Assembly: GCA_021736965.1 (NCBI GenBank)
Contig: JAIPEV010000008.1
Coordinates: 1 to 19,008, forward strand
Reading direction: 5' to 3'
Source of the DNA: Halanaerobiales bacterium
Lineage (GTDB): Bacteria; Bacillota; Halanaerobiia; Halanaerobiales; M55B127
DNA length: 19,008 nt
The translations under genes and the position numbers were made by a program. Positions within the stretch are counted from its first letter, which is position 1, and every line of letters begins with the position of its first letter. The notes under the pieces were generated by a model. It saw only the letters and a program-made list of their open reading frames with translations. It was not told the origin of the DNA and did no database searches. This document shows, piece after piece, positions 1-6,344 of the stretch.

Positions 1-370
1 TATAGTTCGGTAAAACAATAATTATAAATCCATACATTGATTTACTTTTCATTGAAAATATACTCTTCGCATATTTTTTATATACTTTTTCAACTTTTTG
101 CATCTCAAAAAGAAATACATGATCTAACATTATATTTTGGTCAAAAAACAACTGAAAAAATTCATTCAATTTTCTTATATAATAAATAGGCCATAAATAA
201 ATCCCAATGATCATAAGAGCCATAGATATAATATAGTTTTTGTCACCATATATATATATTAATAATTCTGTAGATAAAAATATAGTAACACCTATTCCTA
301 ACCAAATTATTACATTTTTGAAAATATTATCACTATATATTTCATATATAGGCCTGTATTTTAGTTTCAT
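1..370 (-). CDS. Membrane protein of unknown function, N-terminal 123 codons (runs off left edge)
   Basis: An open frame reads from an ATG at 370 down to the window edge without a stop, so only the first 123 residues are visible. A strong AGGAGG ribosome binding site lies four bases before the ATG. The protein has a short charged N-terminus, two hydrophobic segments at about residues 19-40 and 46-64, and then a Lys-rich, possibly cytoplasmic stretch (KVEKVYKKYAKS near 92-103). I recognise no family. It lies 198 bases downstream of the winged-helix regulator on the same strand. A perfect palindrome and a TATAAC-like -10 (430-435) lie in the gap, so it may have its own controlled promoter. It could be a small membrane protein or the start of a larger transporter; the missing part would decide. 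Confidence 0.7.
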   Translation of the reverse strand, partial: MKLKYRPIYEIYSDNIFKNVIIWLGIGVTIFLSTELLIYIYGDKNYIISMALMIIGIYLWPIYYIRKLNEFFQLFFDQNIMLDHVFLFEMQKVEKVYKKYAKSIFSMKSKSMYGFIIIVLPNY

Positions 371-448
371 ATTTCCTCCTATTAAAATATACACAAATTA
401 AGTTGCTGATTTACACTGTTATTTTATTTGTTATATCTATTTTAAACT

Positions 449-470
449 TAATTAAGATCAATCTTAATTA
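449..470. promoter_or_regulatory. Perfect palindrome, candidate operator
   Basis: Two 10-base arms, TAATTAAGAT and ATCTTAATTA, are separated by only two bases (CA). The 2-base gap and the lack of a following T-run on either strand argue against a transcription terminator. On the minus strand it sits about 80 bases before the ATG at 370, just upstream of a TATAAC-like -10 at 430-435, a usual place for a repressor or activator site. The neighbouring winged-helix regulator (569-1174) is the obvious candidate to bind it, but that is inference. Confidence 0.45.
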
Positions 471-568
471 TAAAAATACAGTATTAAATCAAATCAATAT
501 ATTATTTTAATATTACTAGATTTTTTTAAATCCTGATCACATAGTATTTATTAATAAATTTAATTTTG

Positions 569-1174
569 TTAATCGTTAACTTTTTCTTTTAACATCTTTA
601 GCTCTGGAAAAAGATAACCGTAAAATTCATATAAATTGTACTTATTATCTTCTTTACTCTTTTCTCTCATCTCTTTTTTATCCTGTTTTAAGAAATCTCC
701 AATCATCTTAGTAAGTTGATGGGCTTCTTCTTTAGTTAAATAAACCTTATTTATTGATGCATATGGAATTGGGTCATAGTTTAAGTTTTCTAAGGTCTCC
801 TTTGGATCTTCTAATCTCCCTAAATATCTAAATAGATCAACAATCCTATTTTCCAATTGATTAATATATCCATTAAGCCAATGAAGTTCATCTTCATTTA
901 AATGGTCATATATTATATCTTTACCTTCAATAGATCTTGCGGTTGCTCTTAATTTTTTTTCTCCCGTTTCTTGATCAACTACTTCAGTTAAAATATCATT
1001 ATCTAAAAGTCTTGTTAGATATTCTTCAATTAATTCTGTCTTTTCATTTAACTTATTAATTATCTGTTCTTTAGTTACTAAATCATAATTTATACAGTCC
1101 AAAATATCATGAACAAAAGGATCTCCTATTAATTCTAACTGTTCTTTTTTATCCAAAACTAGTACATCTTTCAT
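569..1174 (-). CDS. Winged-helix (ArsR-like) transcriptional regulator
   Basis: This 201-residue protein has the layout of a winged-helix regulator. Residues about 15-65 form a helix-turn-helix-like stretch (GDPFVHDILDCI ... VTKEQIINKL ... IEEYLTRLLDNDIL). A Gly/charged wing (VVDQETGEKKLRATARS, 65-81) follows. The C-terminal half is rich in Glu, Lys and Leu and may be a helical dimerisation or effector domain. No Cys-based metal site of the classic ArsR type is visible (one Cys, at 27). The ATG at 1174 is supported by TGGAGG eight bases upstream. An inverted repeat (TAACTAT / ATAGTTA) lies over the likely promoter at 1209-1233, consistent with autoregulation. The target may be the membrane-protein gene downstream at the left edge. 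The fold assignment is fairly good; the ligand is unknown. Confidence 0.75.
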   Translation of the reverse strand: MKDVLVLDKKEQLELIGDPFVHDILDCINYDLVTKEQIINKLNEKTELIEEYLTRLLDNDILTEVVDQETGEKKLRATARSIEGKDIIYDHLNEDELHWLNGYINQLENRIVDLFRYLGRLEDPKETLENLNYDPIPYASINKVYLTKEEAHQLTKMIGDFLKQDKKEMREKSKEDNKYNLYEFYGYLFPELKMLKEKVND

Positions 1175-1208
1175 ATAATAACCTCCATATCTTTAATAGA
1201 AATATCTC

Positions 1209-1233
1209 TAACTATTATACTTCTATATAGTTA
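1209..1233 (-). promoter_or_regulatory. Candidate promoter and inverted-repeat operator of the winged-helix regulator
   Basis: A TATAAT -10 hexamer on the minus strand (1214-1219) lies about 40 bases before the regulator's ATG; no good -35 is seen. It is flanked and overlapped by an imperfectly spaced inverted repeat, TAACTAT at 1209-1215 and ATAGTTA at 1227-1233, centres 18 bases apart. A winged-helix dimer bound here would cover the -10 region. The promoter and operator roles are both inferred. Confidence 0.4.
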
Positions 1234-1307
1234 AGAAAATTCCTTTAATATAATGGGTTTAAACCTACTCTATTAGCCTCTATTCAATTATATAACTTGA
1301 GGTCACC

Positions 1308-1786
1308 TTAGCCACCTATTTTTATTGAAGAAAAGATAACTACACCTGTTAAAGCATTAATTAAGCTTACAGGAATTTCAATTGTATAAAATAAAACAAA
1401 AAATGGTCCTGGTAAACCGAATAATAATCCGGCTGTACTTAAAAATACCGCACTACTTATTAATGTACCTATTAATGTTATTAAACCTGTACCTACTTTA
1501 TTATTCACATTATTCATGATAGGTCCTATTATCAAAAATACAATAAGGAATTCGACCATTTTATCTACTATATTCGCGATTTGTCCAGTAGTTAAGGCTG
1601 TGAAAATATCTGTAACTAATGCAACAATAAAGCCTAATTTAAAATCCCTTTTTAATATAAGAACAACAAAAACATAGCCAATGAAAAATCAGGTTTCATT
1701 CCTAATAGCAAAGGTGGAAACACCGTATGTAAAATAAATCCAATCGCTATCAATAAAGATGCTTAAACAATATCTTTTGTCTTCAT
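1308..1786 (-). pseudogene. trpP: Tryptophan transporter TrpP relic (in-frame stop plus frameshift)
   Basis: Reading from ATG 1786 gives MKTKDIV, then TAA (1763-1765), then ASLLIAIGFILHTVFPPLLLG-MKPDFSLAM, which resembles the start of TrpP/YhaG-type tryptophan transporters. The frame is then lost in a run of five T (1668-1672 on the plus strand as aaaaa). One extra T would restore FFVVLILKRDFKLGF and lead straight into the last 83 intact codons (MVEFLIVFLIIG ... SSIKIGG, TAA at 1308). The whole product would be about 159 residues with several hydrophobic segments, a normal size for the family. The UGG-specific T-box leader upstream independently supports a tryptophan role. An AAGGAG site lies about 13 bases before the ATG, rather far. 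Two separate lesions make a single sequencing error an unlikely explanation, although the homopolymer lesion alone could be one. The 83-codon remnant has no ribosome site of its own that I can see. Confidence 0.8.
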
Positions 1787-1839
1787 TATTTATAAACAAC
1801 TCCTTTATTTGACTTATCATTTTTAATAAATATACTCAA

Positions 1840-1881
1840 CTACTTTTTGAGTTGCCACCAAATATCTTTATTTATATACAT
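1840..1881 (-). CDS. Possible 13-residue leader peptide with tandem Trp codons
   Basis: An ATG at 1881 opens a short frame reading MYINKDIWWQLKK, ending in TAG at 1840-1842. It lies between the T-box terminator and the trpP relic on the same strand. Two adjacent TGG codons (1855-1860) are unusual in DNA this AT-rich. They sit just before a small hairpin (ACTCAA / TTGAGT), as in classic Trp attenuation leaders. Against it: the nearest AGGAGG (1904-1909 region) is about 24 bases before the ATG, too far for normal use, and the TGG-TGG stretch also resembles the T-box core (GGTGGCAAC). It may be a real leader peptide, a decayed second T-box, or chance. Confidence 0.3.
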   Translation of the reverse strand: MYINKDIWWQLKK

Positions 1882-1930
1882 GTACTGTAAAATTATTATT
1901 CTAATCCTCCTAGCTACTACTTTATATATT

Positions 1931-1969
1931 AAAAATAAAAAATCCTTCATCCAATTAAGGACGAAAGAT
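1931..1969 (-). terminator. T-box intrinsic terminator
   Basis: On the minus strand ATCTTTCGTCC pairs fully with GGATGAAGGAT (11 pairs, two of them G-U) around a TTAATT loop, followed by TTTTTTATTTTT. The 5' arm includes CGTCC, which is also needed for the antiterminator, the usual mutually exclusive arrangement of T-box leaders. Confidence 0.88.
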
Positions 1970-2225
1970 TTAAATTCCGTGTTGCCACCTTTATTAATCA
2001 ATTAATTAAAATTGATTCACTTTTTTAGGAATCCAATTGTATGAGTTCCTCCTCTTGTAACGGTAAGATCTCCGGCTTAGGGTAGCGTACTTAAAAAGTA
2101 GTTCACCTTTCATCTCCAAAGTCCATTCACCATACAATTTGATACTGGTTTCTCAGCCTTCCCAGTTCTCTGTAATCAAATAAATATAGTTACTAATCTT
2201 TTTCATAGATTTTAATTTATATAAT
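1931..2225 (-). ncRNA. Tryptophan-specific T-box riboswitch leader
   Basis: The minus-strand transcript carries the conserved T-box elements in order. Stem I starts near 2208 with AATCT pairing to AGAT. It contains an AGTAAC specifier-loop strand, an upper stem ATTTGAT / ATCAAAT, and a distal hairpin with GCTGAGAAACCAG. The specifier loop reads GTGAATGGAC, placing UGG (Trp) at 2123-2125. Stem II (TACTT / AAGTA) follows, then the conserved CCGTTAC segment, then a stem AATCAATT / AATTGATT (1996-2017). The T-box core AAGGTGGCAACACGG (about 1977-1991) would bind the tRNA acceptor end. AAGG/CCTT and ACG/CGT pairings form the antiterminator, which competes with the terminator at 1942-1969. Uncharged tRNA-Trp should stabilise the antiterminator and permit transcription of trpP. 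No sign of decay is visible in the leader itself. Confidence 0.92.
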
Positions 2226-2232
2226 TTTTACA

Positions 2233-2261
2233 ATATTAGCATAGTTATTAATAGCTATCAA
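2233..2261 (-). promoter_or_regulatory. Promoter of the T-box/trpP unit
   Basis: On the minus strand TTGATA (2256-2261) and TAATAT (2233-2238) are separated by exactly 17 bases, with TGC directly before the -10 as an extended element. Transcription should start near 2226, just before the T-box leader. Confidence 0.7.
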
Positions 2262-2381
2262 GAATAATTACAAACTATTTAGATTGTTAAACATTGCAAG
2301 TTATGATTGTTATCTTTAATTATTTAGACTTATAGTTTATGATCTGCTTTGTAGTTAGTAATTTCTTTTAATCCTCTACTA

Positions 2382-2410
2382 TTAACAAAACATTTAAAAT
2401 CTGTTACAAT
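2382..2410 (+). promoter_or_regulatory. Promoter of the rtcB operon
   Basis: TTAACA (2382-2387) and TACAAT (2405-2410) are 17 bases apart, a good match to the vegetative promoter pattern. The predicted start lies near 2417, giving a very short leader of about ten bases before the rtcB ATG, with GGTGAT as ribosome site. Confidence 0.6.
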
Positions 2411-2426
2411 TAAGATGGTGATATAA

Positions 2427-3770
2427 ATGTATTATTATAAATTCTCAAAAGAAAAAGACAGAAAATGTGATATATATATATTTGCAAACCAGAAAATTTA
2501 TAAGGGTATAGATCATAAGTCAATAAACCAGCTGTTTAATGCTTCCAAATTACCTAAAGCTAAAAGAGTCGTAGGTATGCCAGATATACATGTAGGTTAT
2601 GGACTCCCAATTGGAGGTATTTTAGCTGTAGATAATGATGATGGAATAGTTTCACCTGGAGCTGTAGGTTTTGATATTAACTGTGGAGTAAGATTATTAA
2701 AAACTAATTTGAATCATGGGTATATTAAAAATGATATTAAACATATTTTGAATCTGTTTAAAAAAAATATCCCAGCTGGTCTTGGCCAAAGTTCAGATCT
2801 CAATTTTAATATTAAACAGTTTGAAAAGATTGTAACTCAAGGGGTACCATATATTAAAAAAAATTATGGGAATGATGACATACAAGATTTAGATCGTATT
2901 GAAGACAAAGGTTGTTTCCCTGGAGCTGAATTTAATAATATATCAAAAAAAGCAGTTAAAAGAGGTATATCTCAACTTGGAAGTTTAGGGTCAGGTAATC
3001 ATTTTATTGAATTACAGTATGTAGATAGAATTTATGAAAAACAATCTAATTTCAAGCAAGGCCAGATAACCATTATGATTCATACTGGGTCTAGAGGTTT
3101 TGGCCATCAAATAGCTTCAGATTATATAGATTTAGCAGTAAAAATGGCTAATAAGAATAACAGAGAGTTCCCAGTAAAAAATCTTGCCTACTTCCCTATA
3201 AAATCTATAGAGGGTAAACAGTATCTATCTGCAATGGCTGCAGCAGCAAATTATGCCTATGTTAATAGGCAACTTCTGACAAGAAAAATAAGAGAACTCA
3301 TTAAAAAAATATATCCCGAGATAGAACTAGATCTTTATTATGATTTGACTCATAATATTGCTAGATCTGAAAGTCATAAAATAAATAATAGTTATAATAG
3401 GTACTTAGTTCACAGAAAAGGTGCAACAAGATTAGATTTTGATTCTTATGCCTTTATACCTGGCTCTATGGGAACTGCCAGCTATATTATTAAATCTGCA
3501 AATTCTGAATCTACAAAAGAATCTTTGACTTCAATTGCTCATGGTTCAGGCAGAATCTTAGGACGAAGAGAAGCAAAAAGAACAATCAGTAAAGAAGAAC
3601 ATTTAAATACAATAAAAAAAGTAGAAGTAACATCTTCCTCAGGAGATAGTCTAATTGATGAATCTCCACTTGTTTATAAAGATGTTGATCAAATTATCGA
3701 ATCAATTGTTGAAACAAAGTTAGCTAGACCCTATGTTAAACTTAGTCCATTGGCTGTATTAAAAGGATAA
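2427..3770 (+). CDS. rtcB: RNA-splicing ligase RtcB
   Basis: RtcB joins RNA ends bearing 2',3'-cyclic phosphate or 3'-phosphate to 5'-OH ends, using GTP and Mn2+. It serves in RNA repair or tRNA handling in the cytoplasm. The 447-residue product has the family's hallmarks in order: GFDINCGVR (81-89, metal ligands D83 and C86), GSLGSGNHF (185-193), MIHTGSRGFGH (217-227, H219), LTHN (307-310), VHRKGAT (328-334), PGSMGT (345-350), and AHGSGR with H372 at the position of the histidine that becomes guanylylated. All expected catalytic residues are present, so it should be active. Its length is somewhat above the roughly 400 residues of the E. coli enzyme. The ATG has only a modest GGTG site. No archease (its usual activating partner) or RtcA gene is adjacent; the next gene, 14 bases on, is a HAD phosphatase. 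Confidence 0.95.
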   Translation: MYYYKFSKEKDRKCDIYIFANQKIYKGIDHKSINQLFNASKLPKAKRVVGMPDIHVGYGLPIGGILAVDNDDGIVSPGAVGFDINCGVRLLKTNLNHGYIKNDIKHILNLFKKNIPAGLGQSSDLNFNIKQFEKIVTQGVPYIKKNYGNDDIQDLDRIEDKGCFPGAEFNNISKKAVKRGISQLGSLGSGNHFIELQYVDRIYEKQSNFKQGQITIMIHTGSRGFGHQIASDYIDLAVKMANKNNREFPVKNLAYFPIKSIEGKQYLSAMAAAANYAYVNRQLLTRKIRELIKKIYPEIELDLYYDLTHNIARSESHKINNSYNRYLVHRKGATRLDFDSYAFIPGSMGTASYIIKSANSESTKESLTSIAHGSGRILGRREAKRTISKEEHLNTIKKVEVTSSSGDSLIDESPLVYKDVDQIIESIVETKLARPYVKLSPLAVLKG

Positions 3771-3784
3771 AGGAGTGGTTTTAA

Positions 3785-4522
3785 ATGAATATAGGAGCAT
3801 TTTTTGATATTGATGGTACTCTTTATAGAGGATCTCTTATGATACAACATTTTAAGAAATTAATTAAATATGAAATTATTGATCCTATTGTATGGCATAA
3901 TCAGGTAAAAAAAACATATGAGGAGTGGAAAAATAGAAAAGGACTTTATGTAGATTACATAGAAGAACTAGCTCAAATATATATAGATGAACTCAAAGAT
4001 ACAAAGTTATCAGACTTGGAATTTGTTAATAATCAGGTAATTAATATAGGTGGAGATATTGTATACCGTTATACAAGAAGTATAATAGATTATCATTTAA
4101 GATTAAATCATAAAGTATTTTTTATCTCTGGAAGTCCTGAATATCTAGTAAAAAAGATGGCCGAAAAATACAATGCAACCGATTATAAAGGAAGTAAATA
4201 TATTTTAGATGAAAAAGGGTATTTTACTGGGAAAGTATTAAAGATGTGGAAGTCTAATAATAAAGAAGAGGTTATAAGTAGTCTGGTAAATAAATATAAC
4301 ATCAATCTTGATCATAGTTTTTCTTATGGAGATACTGAAGGTGATTTGAGTATGTTAAAAATGGTTGGTAATCCAGTAGCTTTTAATCCAAATAATGAAC
4401 TAATAACTGTTATAAAAAATGATGAAAATCTCCAACAAAAGATTAAAATAATAGTTGAAAGGAAAGATAATATTTATGAACTTGATTATAAAGTAAAGTT
4501 AATAGAAACTAAACAAGTATAA
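3785..4522 (+). CDS. HAD-superfamily IB hydrolase (phosphoserine phosphatase-like)
   Basis: The 245-residue protein carries the four HAD phosphatase motifs. Motif I is DIDGT (nucleophile D8 and acid/base D10), motif II is FISGS (S115), motif III is a Lys in the 156-160 region, and motif IV is YGDTEGD (D183, D187). The helical cap between about residues 15 and 95 places it in subfamily IB, with SerB-like phosphoserine phosphatases and relatives. The true substrate cannot be read from sequence. AGGAGTGG just after the rtcB stop gives it a ribosome site and a 14-base gap, so the two genes are surely cotranscribed. A role in processing phosphate ends or small phosphates related to RtcB is possible but speculative. 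Hydrolysis of a general metabolite is equally likely. Confidence 0.85.
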   Translation: MNIGAFFDIDGTLYRGSLMIQHFKKLIKYEIIDPIVWHNQVKKTYEEWKNRKGLYVDYIEELAQIYIDELKDTKLSDLEFVNNQVINIGGDIVYRYTRSIIDYHLRLNHKVFFISGSPEYLVKKMAEKYNATDYKGSKYILDEKGYFTGKVLKMWKSNNKEEVISSLVNKYNINLDHSFSYGDTEGDLSMLKMVGNPVAFNPNNELITVIKNDENLQQKIKIIVERKDNIYELDYKVKLIETKQV

Positions 4523-4579
4523 TTAATAAACTTTTTCCTTTAAGTGATTTCACAAAACACTTTCTTAAAGTACTTTCAC

Positions 4580-4608
4580 AAAAAAAATAAACCCCTTTTT
4601 AAAGAGGT
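4580..4608 (-). terminator. Terminator of the 159-residue hypothetical gene
   Basis: On the minus strand ACCTCTTT pairs with AAAGGGGT around AA (one T-G pair), followed by TTATTTTTTTT, eight bases after the stop of the gene at 4616. On the plus strand the same hairpin has a C-A mismatch and a poor T-run, so it probably serves the minus-strand gene. The rtcB operon end has only a weak CTTTAAG / CTTAAAG repeat (about 4538-4570). Confidence 0.75.
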
Positions 4609-4615
4609 CTATATT

Positions 4616-5095
4616 TTAATTATCACTATGTTTTTCATTTAGATATATTATCTTTTCTTTGTAACTTTTAATTATTAGTTTGGCAAGCTCTTTATCAAAT
4701 TCTAAATCTTCAACATAATACCACATGTGGTCTTCATTTCTACCTTCTCTAGATTCTCTTAAAAGATCTGATTCCTCTTGATCTTCTTCATAATAAAATG
4801 AAAACTTTAATTTATTATTAGCTTGAAAAGATACAGACATAAACATACCATCCTGCTGTCGATCTTTAGATACATAAAAGCTCATTCCATTATGTATAAC
4901 TTTCCAAGAAATATTATCTCTAAAGTTCTCTAGAAATGGAAATAATTTTTTTAGAAAATAATCATAAAAATGCAAGTACCTAGGCATATGTTTTTTTAAA
5001 AACTCTTTTTCTCTGTCATGATTAATCTTTTTCAACATCTTTTTTAATTTATTTATTTTTATTTTAACAATGACATAATCATACACATTTGACAT
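4616..5095 (-). CDS. Hypothetical protein, 159 residues
   Basis: I do not recognise this protein. It is charged and soluble, with no signal peptide or membrane segment. Residues 10-60 are Lys-rich and likely helical (KIKINKLKKMLKK, then KKHMPRYLHFYDYFLKK). A middle part looks like beta structure (SWKVIHNGMSFYVSKD, MFMSVSFQANNKLKFSFYYEE, about 63-103), followed by an acidic loop and a C-terminal helix (FDKELAKLIIKSYKEKIIYL). It is Trp- and aromatic-rich around MWYYVEDLEF. The ATG has TGGAGGG seven bases upstream. A TTTACT-17-TATAAT promoter and its own terminator make it a single-gene unit. It converges with the rtcB operon. Conserved Cys, His or metal motifs are not evident. Confidence 0.75.
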   Translation of the reverse strand: MSNVYDYVIVKIKINKLKKMLKKINHDREKEFLKKHMPRYLHFYDYFLKKLFPFLENFRDNISWKVIHNGMSFYVSKDRQQDGMFMSVSFQANNKLKFSFYYEEDQEESDLLRESREGRNEDHMWYYVEDLEFDKELAKLIIKSYKEKIIYLNEKHSDN

Positions 5096-5142
5096 TATAT
5101 CCCTCCATTTTCAACCTGGAAAATATTTTATCCTATTTAGTA

Positions 5143-5171
5143 ATTATATATTAATATCATCAAAAAGTAAA
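5143..5171 (-). promoter_or_regulatory. Promoter of the 159-residue hypothetical gene
   Basis: On the minus strand TTTACT (5166-5171) and a perfect TATAAT (5143-5148) are 17 bases apart, about 48 bases before the ATG at 5095. Confidence 0.5.
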
Positions 5172-5313
5172 CCGTATATCCAATATTGAACCAAATGATG
5201 AAATTAATTCACATTGCTTAGCCCTAATAAAAACAGGACATTATCAACAAATTATATCAAACCATTTTATATAATTTTAAATCTAATTAAATAAATAAAC
5301 ATTCATTTGAATC

Positions 5314-6183
5314 CTATTCGTTAATTGCTTTATGATCAATTTTTTTAAAACCTTCTCCCAATACTTCATGGGCTTCATTCATTATAACAAAAGCATTTTG
5401 ATCAATATTCCTGATTAAATTTTTTAATTTTGTGATTTCAGCTCTATTGATTGTTACTAAAAGAATATCTTTATTTTTGCCACTATAACCTCCATACCCT
5501 TTGATAGCAGTAACTCCTCTATGCATTTTCTGAATTATTTGATCTTTAATTATAGTAGATTTATCCGAAATTATAAAAACTGATTTTGATATATTGAAAC
5601 CTTCTTGAATTATGTCAATGATCTTTGAACTTATAAATATAGTTATTGTAGCATACAAAGCTAATTCTACATTAAACACTATTCCTGCTAAAGCGATTAC
5701 CAGTCCATCTATTAAAAATAACCCTTGTCCAATACTGAACTGAGGGAAAAAATAACTTATCAGGGTTGCTATAAGATCAGTTCCTCCAGTAGTACCCCCA
5801 CCTCTAAATACGATACCAATACCGATTCCACCTAAAACTCCACCATATATGGTAGCTAAGATAACTTCGTTAGTAACTGGATTTAAAAAGGGTGTTAAAA
5901 TATCAACTGCTAAAGACATTACAACTATTCCCCACAATGTCTTAAAACCTATACTACCTCCTAATACATAAACAGCTATTACAAACAGAGGAATATTTAT
6001 TAATAAGATCACTATACCCACTTTAAATTCAAAAAGATGAAACAATATAGTAGCAATACCACTTACACCACCAGCTGCTATCTTATTTGGAACTGTAAAT
6101 AAAACTAATGATAGAGCTGTAAGTATACTACCAATAGTAATCAAAGTATACTCAGCTATTATTTTCTTGAAATTATCTTTCAT
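5314..6183 (-). CDS. YitT-family membrane protein (DUF161/DUF2179)
   Basis: This is an integral membrane protein of the widespread Firmicute YitT family, whose transported substrate is unknown. The N-terminal two thirds contain about five or six hydrophobic helices with family-like motifs (PNKIAAGGVSGIATILF, LLINIPLFVIA, FRGGGTTGGTDLIA). The last 80 residues form a soluble DUF2179-type domain (MHRGVTAIKGYGGYSGKNKDILLVTINRAE). I start it at the ATG 6183 because GGAGGTG lies seven bases upstream. The frame also opens at a TTG at 6207, but that has no ribosome site and would put the Shine-Dalgarno inside the gene. The product is 289 residues, normal for the family. It lies downstream of pyk but is separated from it by a terminator, so it is probably an independent unit. 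Confidence 0.9.
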   Translation of the reverse strand: MKDNFKKIIAEYTLITIGSILTALSLVLFTVPNKIAAGGVSGIATILFHLFEFKVGIVILLINIPLFVIAVYVLGGSIGFKTLWGIVVMSLAVDILTPFLNPVTNEVILATIYGGVLGGIGIGIVFRGGGTTGGTDLIATLISYFFPQFSIGQGLFLIDGLVIALAGIVFNVELALYATITIFISSKIIDIIQEGFNISKSVFIISDKSTIIKDQIIQKMHRGVTAIKGYGGYSGKNKDILLVTINRAEITKLKNLIRNIDQNAFVIMNEAHEVLGEGFKKIDHKAINE

Positions 6184-6285
6184 CTTATTCACCTCCAGAT
6201 TTAACAAAAATTAAACTCAAAATATTTTAGTAACTGTTGGTTTACAAGTTATATTACATTTTAAAGTTCTAAGTAAAAATTTTAT

Positions 6286-6309
6286 ACCCCGTATGAATAT
6301 ATACGGGGT
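6286..6309 (-). terminator. Terminator after pyk
   Basis: ACCCCGTAT (6286-6294) and ATACGGGGT (6301-6309) form a 9-pair stem with a 6-base loop, GC-rich against the AT background. In the minus direction it lies 35 bases after the pyk stop and is followed by ATAAAATTTTTA. The T-run is not tight, so the role is likely but not certain. Confidence 0.65.
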
Positions 6310-6344
6310 GTAAATATAAATTAGTTTAATTTTTTTGGTAAAAA

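Noticed and set aside
1256..1265. Ten-base palindrome GGTTTAAACC after the trpP relic
   Set aside because: Too short and lacking a loop or T-run for a terminator; not placed at a promoter. Likely chance.
1689..1820. Minus-strand frame of 43 codons overlapping the start of the trpP relic in another frame
   Set aside because: It has no ribosome site, covers the trpP ribosome site and N-terminus out of frame, and shows no family features.
4538..4583. CTTTAAG / CTTAAAG repeat and two copies of TTTCACAAAA after the HAD gene
   Set aside because: The stem is weak, the loop long, and no T-run follows; I do not call it a terminator.
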